Origin: Terrimonas pollutisoli
GTDB lineage: Bacteria; Bacteroidota; Bacteroidia; Chitinophagales; Chitinophagaceae
Reading direction: 5' to 3'
NCBI RefSeq assembly: GCF_029360765.1
Contig: NZ_JARKNA010000001.1
Span: forward strand, 682,001-746,000
DNA: 64,000 nt
The position numbers and the translations under genes are program-made. The notes under the pieces were generated by a model. That model did no database searches, was not told where the DNA came from, and saw only the letters and a program-made list of their open reading frames with translations. Shown piece by piece: positions 57,737-64,000 of this stretch (position 1 is its first letter; each line of letters starts with the position of its first letter).

Positions 57737-58540
57737 TCAGGGGCGGTTCATATCACGTAAGAACTCCTTAAGTATAGTATTGCTTTTTGTGGTTTCTTCC
57801 AGCATGCCCATATGCCCCGATTGATGCAAAATATGAATATACGATTTTTCGGGTAGGTGTGTTAGCGTCAGGCTATCCTGGAAGGGAATGGCATTGTCGT
57901 GCTCACCGATGACAAATAGCACCGGCAATGAGGTGGTTTTCAATAAGTCTGTCGTATCCTGTCTGTCCATCATGGCTTCGTAGTAAGAAACGAGTGCAGG
58001 GGCAGAAAAGTTGTTTAAACCACGTATAAATTCGTCGATTAATTCCGGCCTTTGCTCTTTGGTAAAGGCCGAAAACAGGTTGGGCGTGGTGCTTTGGAGA
58101 AAAGTAAAAGCCCCATTTTTATTAATGAACTCAATTCCTTTTTTGCGGGTGGCCTTTTTTTCTTCGCTATCCGCATAAGCCGTTGAATGAAACAGTCCAA
58201 ACGCTTTCAGGTATTCAGGAAACTTCTTTGCAAACGCCAAGGTAATATATCCACCCATGCTATGTCCGATCATTACCAGGGGCAGGCCTAACGCTTCTGC
58301 GTCGATAATCAGTTTGACAATTTCTGCCAGTCCTTCCATACTCATATCCTCAACCATATCTGATCGGCCGCTGCCTGGCAAGTCCGGAACAATTAATAAA
58401 AATTCATCTTTTAAAAAATCAACCTGGCACTGCCATACGTCACCCTGTTCTCCGAAGCCATGGATCAACAGCACTGGCTGTCCTTTACCAAATAATCTAT
58501 AAAAGACTTTTTTATCACGGACGATTATTTCTTTATTCAT
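57737..58540 (-). CDS. Alpha/beta hydrolase
   Basis: VLLIHGFGEQGDVW; VMIGHSMGGYITLAFA; HQSGHMGMLE. Confidence 0.93.
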   Translation of the reverse strand: MNKEIIVRDKKVFYRLFGKGQPVLLIHGFGEQGDVWQCQVDFLKDEFLLIVPDLPGSGRSDMVEDMSMEGLAEIVKLIIDAEALGLPLVMIGHSMGGYITLAFAKKFPEYLKAFGLFHSTAYADSEEKKATRKKGIEFINKNGAFTFLQSTTPNLFSAFTKEQRPELIDEFIRGLNNFSAPALVSYYEAMMDRQDTTDLLKTTSLPVLFVIGEHDNAIPFQDSLTLTHLPEKSYIHILHQSGHMGMLEETTKSNTILKEFLRDMNRP

Positions 58541-58566
58541 AAAAGATGATTTGAAGTAATGGCCAC

Positions 58567-60171
58567 TTATTTTCTAATCCTGTTGAAAATGGGTACGGCT
58601 ATCGTCAACAGCAATAACAAAATTGCAACTACGGTTGCCGCACGGGAAAGAATATCTCCATGCCTTACAAAAAATGTTTGCCTGCTATCAACAGGAATTG
58701 TCATTTTTATGGAGGCTTCTGTATCCCATGGTTGAGGGTTGATAACATTACCCAGCGGGTCAATAAAGCAGCTGATGCCGGTATTGGCACTTCTCGCTAT
58801 CCATTTTCTTGTTTCAATGGCACGCAGCCTGGCGTAACTCATATGTTGTTTGTAGCCCGGTGTGTTGCGCCACCATCCATCGTTGGTAATGATCGTTAAA
58901 ATATTAGCGCCCTTCCGTACATATTCCGTGATGTAATCGCTGTAGATACTTTCATAACATATGATCGGTGCAGCCTTAAAATGATTATCCCACGGCACAA
59001 AAACTTTTCTTTCTGAATCTCTGCCAAGCGTACCACTGATGCCGCCAAAATCTTCAAACCATTTGCCCATGAAATTAAGAAAGGAGGGCAGGGTTTCTAC
59101 CCCTGGAACCAGTTTTGCTTTATGATATAATTGGATACTGGTATCTTCTTCAAAAAATGCGGCTGTATTAAAGGCATCGTAATAGGTTTGGCTGGTAGGT
59201 TCAAGCCTTGCTGTCTTTGGCGCTTTCTCTTTATCAGGGCCGTAATTTTTATAACTATCAATGCCCGTTAGTAAACTTACAAATGGATGCCGGTGAAGAA
59301 AGGACCACACGGGATAATAAAAAAAATTAGTCTTTATCTGGTCTTCCCACACTTGTGCCGGGATCGCCGTTTCGGGCCAAACAACCAGGGAAGTGTTTTT
59401 GTCAATCTGTTTTTCAGACAGGACTACCAATTTCTGTATCTGCGATTCGATAGAGCCGGTAAATTTTTCAGTATAGGGATCAATATTGGGTTGGACAATC
59501 ACTACATTTTTTTTTGCAGATGCCATTTCTTCGCTGGCAATTTTTCTCTCTTTGTTCAAAATAATTCTTGAAAAAAGTATTGGTGCAGTTATTAAAGCAA
59601 TCCAAATGGCTAGGGTGATATAATAGGTTTTTGTTTTTCCTGCTGTTCTGTATTGTGAAAGAATGGCGTAAGCAATGATGTTGGTAAGCAATATCCATAG
59701 GCTACCACCTGTAGTGCCGGTGTATTGATACCATTGCACCCATTCGGGATGAGTAGAAAACGAATTACCTAATGTGAGCCAGGGCCAGCTTAAGTCCCAG
59801 TTGTGATGAATATATTCAAATGTCAGCCAGAAAATAATTAATGAACCATATCCTATCCACTGCCCAAATTGTCTTTTGGTGAAATAGAATAGCAACCAGG
59901 GCACACACATAATAAGACTATTGGCGATAAATGCTCCCATAGCTCCGGGCGGACTGGCATACCATATCCACCAGGTCGTAGCAATATTCCAGATGAGCAT
60001 CTGCAGGTAGGTAAGACCAAAAATTTTTTTCCAATTGCCACTATTATCTTCAAGCCACAATAGTGGTACCCATGCAACGAAAATTAGAATTGTCACCGGC
60101 GAAGTGGGCCACGCAGCCCATAATAGAAGACTTCCTGAAAGAGCGGTAAGGGAACTGGAAAAACGTTTCAC
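58567..60171 (-). CDS. lnt: Apolipoprotein N-acyltransferase
   Basis: N-terminal polytopic region, nitrilase domain LVVWPETAIPAQVW, ICYESIYSDYITEYVRKGANILTIITNDGWWRNTPGYKQH. Confidence 0.94.
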   Translation of the reverse strand: MKRFSSSLTALSGSLLLWAAWPTSPVTILIFVAWVPLLWLEDNSGNWKKIFGLTYLQMLIWNIATTWWIWYASPPGAMGAFIANSLIMCVPWLLFYFTKRQFGQWIGYGSLIIFWLTFEYIHHNWDLSWPWLTLGNSFSTHPEWVQWYQYTGTTGGSLWILLTNIIAYAILSQYRTAGKTKTYYITLAIWIALITAPILFSRIILNKERKIASEEMASAKKNVVIVQPNIDPYTEKFTGSIESQIQKLVVLSEKQIDKNTSLVVWPETAIPAQVWEDQIKTNFFYYPVWSFLHRHPFVSLLTGIDSYKNYGPDKEKAPKTARLEPTSQTYYDAFNTAAFFEEDTSIQLYHKAKLVPGVETLPSFLNFMGKWFEDFGGISGTLGRDSERKVFVPWDNHFKAAPIICYESIYSDYITEYVRKGANILTIITNDGWWRNTPGYKQHMSYARLRAIETRKWIARSANTGISCFIDPLGNVINPQPWDTEASIKMTIPVDSRQTFFVRHGDILSRAATVVAILLLLLTIAVPIFNRIRK

Positions 60172-60238
60172 AAAAGTTTATTTCTGTAAAAATAGTTTTT
60201 GTGAGTTGGAGTGCAAATAAATCAAAGGCTTACGCCTG

Positions 60239-60757
60239 TTATAATAACATTTGCGCTATTTCCTGCCAGCTATATACCCGCCTGTGACGTCCATTGTCTG
60301 CATGTGCATTATGCGGCTGTGTAAATAGAATGCTGGTATGACCTTTAAAGAAATCAAGATTTTTAAAATGATCATCGATCATTATATCAGCTTTCACAAT
60401 TTCTTTTGATCCGCAAAAAACCATTTGTTGCCAGGTGATAAAAGGGAAGTGCTCATTTAACCAGGCTTGTTTTTCAGTCAGGCTTAATGGAAATTCGGTA
60501 GCAGCCGATACTATAAAAACTTCGTACTTCTCATTCAGCCTCGCCAGTACATCCTGGCTGTCCTTAATTACTAAAGCAGTACGGAAAAAATCCCTGGTAT
60601 GCAGGTGTTTTTTTGAATTGGGGAAAGCCGCGAGTTCGGGAATACCCATTACTTCTTCTACCGTCTTTCTAATACCGCTTTCTTTTTCTTCCCATGCTAT
60701 AAATTGTTCGACAGTGTCTGATAAAACACCATCCATATCAACCGCTATTCTTTGCAT
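60239..60757 (-). CDS. 5'(3')-deoxyribonucleotidase-like HAD phosphatase
   Basis: RIAVDMDGVLSDTVEQFIAWEEKESG; FIVSAATEFPLSLTEKQAWLNEHFPFI; DIMIDDHFKNLDFF. Confidence 0.88.
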   Translation of the reverse strand: MQRIAVDMDGVLSDTVEQFIAWEEKESGIRKTVEEVMGIPELAAFPNSKKHLHTRDFFRTALVIKDSQDVLARLNEKYEVFIVSAATEFPLSLTEKQAWLNEHFPFITWQQMVFCGSKEIVKADIMIDDHFKNLDFFKGHTSILFTQPHNAHADNGRHRRVYSWQEIAQMLL

Positions 60758-60784
60758 GAACTTGTGAACTTTTAAACTTTAAAC

Positions 60785-62287
60785 TTATTTCCTGCTGTAG
60801 TTGGGAGCTTCTTTAGTTATCTCTATATCGTGTGCATGACTTTCACGCATACCAGCGTTGGTGATCTTTACAAAGGTTGCATTCTTTAAATCGGTCATGT
60901 TTTTAGCACCGCAATAACCCATGCCTGCACGAAGACCCCCTACATACTGATATACTACTTCCTTTAAAGTTCCCTTATAAGCAACACGTCCTTCTATACC
61001 TTCCGGTACGAATTTTTTCACATCATCTTCAGGATCCTGGAAGTAACGATCACTGCTACCGGTTGCCATAGCACCCAATGAGCCCATGCCACGATATTCT
61101 TTGAATTTTCTTCCTTCGTATATAATTGTTTCACCCGGGCTTTCTTCTGTACCGGCAAAAATGCTTCCCATCATTACACAATCGGCGCCTGCTGCCAATG
61201 CCTTTACCATATCACCTGTATAACGAATTCCCCCATCCGCAATCAATGGAATATTTTTTTGTTTGAGTACAGAATGTGCTTCCATGATAGCCGTCAACTG
61301 CGGCACACCTGCACCAGCAACGATCCGCGTGGTACAAATTGAACCCGGTCCAATACCAACTTTTACTGCATCTGCACCAGCATCAGCTAATGCTTTTGCT
61401 CCGGCAGCAGTTCCTACGTTTCCAGCTATTACATTTATTTTTTTGAAATTCTTTTTTACCAGTTTTAATGCATCGATTACCCCTTTGCTGTGTCCGTGTG
61501 CGCTATCCAATGCTATGATGTCAGCACCTACTTGCTGCAAGGCAGCAACACGATCTAAAAAATCTTTAGTGATACCTACACCTGCGCCAACCAGCAACCT
61601 TCCAAACTGATCTTTTAATGCATTGGGAAAGCTATAGAGTTGCAGTATGTCACGGTATGTAATGAGACCGATTAATTTTCCTGTTTTGTCGACAACAGGA
61701 AGCTTTTCAATTTTATATTGGCGTAATATTTTTTCGGCTTTTTTCAGGTCAGTTCCGTCGGGAGCAGTGATCAAATTTTCTGAGGTCATTACCTCGCTCA
61801 CTTTCATCTTCGCATCTGTTTCAAAACGCAGATCCCGGTTGGTTAAAATACCCGTGAGTTTACCGGTTGCATCAATAATAGGGATACCACCGATTTTATT
61901 TTCACGCATCAGCTTCAGTGCATCACCGATCGTTGCGTTCTCCAGTAAAGTGATTGGGTCCAGTATCAAACCACTTTCGCTTCGTTTTACTTTTCTCACC
62001 TGGCCTGCTTGTTTCTCGATGCTCATGTTTTTATGCAAAATTCCAAGGCCTCCTTCACGGGCCAATGCAGTAGCCAGGGAGGCTTCAGTTACTGTATCCA
62101 TTGCTGCGGATAAGAGGGGAACATTTAACGAGATATCTTTTGTCAGGCGGGTTTTAATGTTTACATCCCGGGGTAGCACCTGGCTATAGCCGGGCATCAA
62201 CAATACATCATCGAACGTTAGACCTTCACCAAAAAATTTAGGGGATTTGCTCTTCTGAGCGGGGGAAATTCTTGTTGCCATGTGCAA
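60785..62287 (-). CDS. guaB: Inosine-5'-monophosphate dehydrogenase
   Basis: [18 protein letters not shown]; two CBS repeats; [24 protein letters not shown]. Confidence 0.97.
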   Translation of the reverse strand: MHMATRISPAQKSKSPKFFGEGLTFDDVLLMPGYSQVLPRDVNIKTRLTKDISLNVPLLSAAMDTVTEASLATALAREGGLGILHKNMSIEKQAGQVRKVKRSESGLILDPITLLENATIGDALKLMRENKIGGIPIIDATGKLTGILTNRDLRFETDAKMKVSEVMTSENLITAPDGTDLKKAEKILRQYKIEKLPVVDKTGKLIGLITYRDILQLYSFPNALKDQFGRLLVGAGVGITKDFLDRVAALQQVGADIIALDSAHGHSKGVIDALKLVKKNFKKINVIAGNVGTAAGAKALADAGADAVKVGIGPGSICTTRIVAGAGVPQLTAIMEAHSVLKQKNIPLIADGGIRYTGDMVKALAAGADCVMMGSIFAGTEESPGETIIYEGRKFKEYRGMGSLGAMATGSSDRYFQDPEDDVKKFVPEGIEGRVAYKGTLKEVVYQYVGGLRAGMGYCGAKNMTDLKNATFVKITNAGMRESHAHDIEITKEAPNYSRK

Positions 62288-62444
62288 AGATAGGGCAGTG
62301 GCCGATTACGTGCCAAATTTTTGTAGTAAGCGGTGAGTAATGAGATTATAAATCCCGTGAGCAAAAGTCAATTGGAGCGTTTTTCTTTTCGAAAATTAAT
62401 TACAATCAATAATTGGAAACAGGTAGCATGTAGAATTAGGCTAC

Positions 62445-64000
62445 TCACCTGATTAATGTTGTTGTCCCTTTCTGAAAAACTTTTTTCCCCGTATCGCGAT
62501 GAGTATATTCCAAAAACCAAACATATACGCCTGTAGCCTGTAGCAGACCTCCGATCTTTCCGTTCCATTTTTCCTGCCAGTTTCGTGAAGAAAATACCAG
62601 TTGCCCCCACCGGTTAAAGACTTTGAACTGCAGATTATCTGCTTTGATGGCATTGGTGGGATAAAGAAAATCATTCAAACCATCGCCATTCGGTGTGAAG
62701 GCAGTAGGAACGGCTATGAAGCAATTGTTAAGTACTTTGATCGGTTTACTGATACTGTCACTGCATCCTATCGCGGTATTGGATGCAACTAATTTAATTA
62801 TATAAGTAGTTTCAATATTGGTATTGGGAAAATAATATGGATCGGGTGCTTGCAAATTACTTGTTCTTAACAGACCAAAATTCCATCTCCAGGTATCAAT
62901 AAGCCCTGTGCTTGTATTTTCCATGATCAACGGATCTTCAGGACAAATGATGTCAGGCATTTGAAAGTTAGCCGTCACTTCATTGTCTAATGTGAGTGTA
63001 ATAGCAGAAGTATCGCTGCAAATATTATTTGTAACAATTAGCTGGACGGTGTTTGTACTGGTAGCCGGAAAAATTAAACTGTGCGAACGGCTGGTGGCAG
63101 TTTCGGTGCCATTAAATAACCAATTCCATTTTGTTACTCCATGTGCGCCATCATGTGAAAATGTCAGGGTATCCTTTCTGCATCCCATTTCATTGATATA
63201 GGTGAATGCTGCAGAGACAGTATCAACGGTCGTGAATGAAACAGGTAGTGGTTGAATGATCTTGCCGCATTCATCTCTTACCGCACCGCCATTAACACTT
63301 AGTTTCGGTATTACTGTATATGATCCTTGTGTGTAAATGGGTTGATCAAATGTGACGATGATAATATCACTTAATCCGTCTGTGCAATTGCTGCCTGCAG
63401 CGCCAGTAATATTGACCGTAGTCGGGCCAGTTATTAAAAAGTTTGTTCCATCAGGTGCAATTGTGCTGCAATCAATTTTTTTACTGAAATGCAATTTTAT
63501 AGAATTGGGTGCGCACCCCGCAGCACCAACGCTGTCAATGGGGATCGGTTGGGGGACGAAAAAGCTAAACGGTGTTGGTTCGGCAACAGGAATTCCTCTT
63601 TCACAATTGTCGAGAACAGTATTATCATCAGAACCGTCATTGATAATAAGTTCATAGTCGCCGGTGGTAAGTGGCGCAGCCAGGGTGAGTGTTATTTCAT
63701 CAAAGTCAAATGATGATGAACAGTTGGTTGCTACAGCAGAAATGACCGTGGTCACGGCAGGTGCAATACTAAATTCACTGCCGGAAGCAGTGAGGCTGTT
63801 ACAGCGCATTTTTTTATTTAGTTTAACAACGATCTTGCTACCATCACAAGAAGCTGTTGCCTTTTGTAAGTGAGGTTCTTTAGGATCTGTTATAACGGCT
63901 GTACCGCCACCAAATGATAATGAATAACCACTTTGTGAATCTGTAAAATGGCTCACCAATAAAATATATTCATGACCCGCAATAAGGTTTGGCATTTTGG
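62445..64000 (-). CDS. Surface/secreted protein with type B gliding/T9SS C-terminal domain; N-terminus beyond window edge
   Basis: Ig/PKD-like repeats; CTD VPTAFTPNGDGLNDFLYP...FKVFNRWGQLVFSS...GTTTLIR. Confidence 0.9.
   Translation of the reverse strand, partial: KMPNLIAGHEYILLVSHFTDSQSGYSLSFGGGTAVITDPKEPHLQKATASCDGSKIVVKLNKKMRCNSLTASGSEFSIAPAVTTVISAVATNCSSSFDFDEITLTLAAPLTTGDYELIINDGSDDNTVLDNCERGIPVAEPTPFSFFVPQPIPIDSVGAAGCAPNSIKLHFSKKIDCSTIAPDGTNFLITGPTTVNITGAAGSNCTDGLSDIIIVTFDQPIYTQGSYTVIPKLSVNGGAVRDECGKIIQPLPVSFTTVDTVSAAFTYINEMGCRKDTLTFSHDGAHGVTKWNWLFNGTETATSRSHSLIFPATSTNTVQLIVTNNICSDTSAITLTLDNEVTANFQMPDIICPEDPLIMENTSTGLIDTWRWNFGLLRTSNLQAPDPYYFPNTNIETTYIIKLVASNTAIGCSDSISKPIKVLNNCFIAVPTAFTPNGDGLNDFLYPTNAIKADNLQFKVFNRWGQLVFSSRNWQEKWNGKIGGLLQATGVYVWFLEYTHRDTGKKVFQKGTTTLIR

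Noticed and set aside
61647-62189. 180-aa + strand ORF
   Set aside because: Antisense to guaB, which is unambiguous.
1-64000. CRISPR arrays, rRNA genes, transposases, phage genes
   Set aside because: None seen: no regularly spaced repeats, no rRNA-like sequence and no integrase or transposase motifs in the ORFs.

Overview
The window looks like a chromosomal segment of a Bacteroidetes bacterium, probably Chitinophagaceae. That assignment is inferred from gene content: SprA/T9SS, type B gliding C-terminal domains, DUF4835/DUF4296, and the futalosine menaquinone genes mqnB and mqnD. About 50 CDS are supportable. Most are housekeeping: pbpC (cut by the left edge), an alpha-2-macroglobulin lipoprotein, rpsF-rpsR-rplI, recJ, bamD-rpoZ-coaBC, a CoA-transferase pair, folE, fabD, fabH, ruvA-sprA, lnt, guaB, and two T9SS-sorted PKD/gliding proteins (one cut by the right edge). 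The most unusual stretch is about 22.4-28.2 kb. It holds three paralogous LuxR-type response regulators, one histidine kinase and one polytopic membrane protein. It also holds two unannotated small ORFs that share an identical 18-nt initiation region (AACGTTACTGTTATGAAA) and weakly similar peptides. Two similar intergenic elements sit upstream of the two orphan regulators, each with a long terminal stem and a compensatory hairpin. I propose this as a candidate undescribed peptide/RNA/two-component signalling locus. Other observations include a Sec-exported Hcp-like protein without a visible T6SS, a GT2-HAD fusion, a LytS-type kinase with degenerate catalytic motifs, tandem PTPS/QueD paralogues beside folE, REP-like palindromes inserted in frame in fabD and a GNAT gene, and a decayed PKD lipoprotein pseudogene. 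No searches or folding calculations were run. Family calls come from reading motifs.
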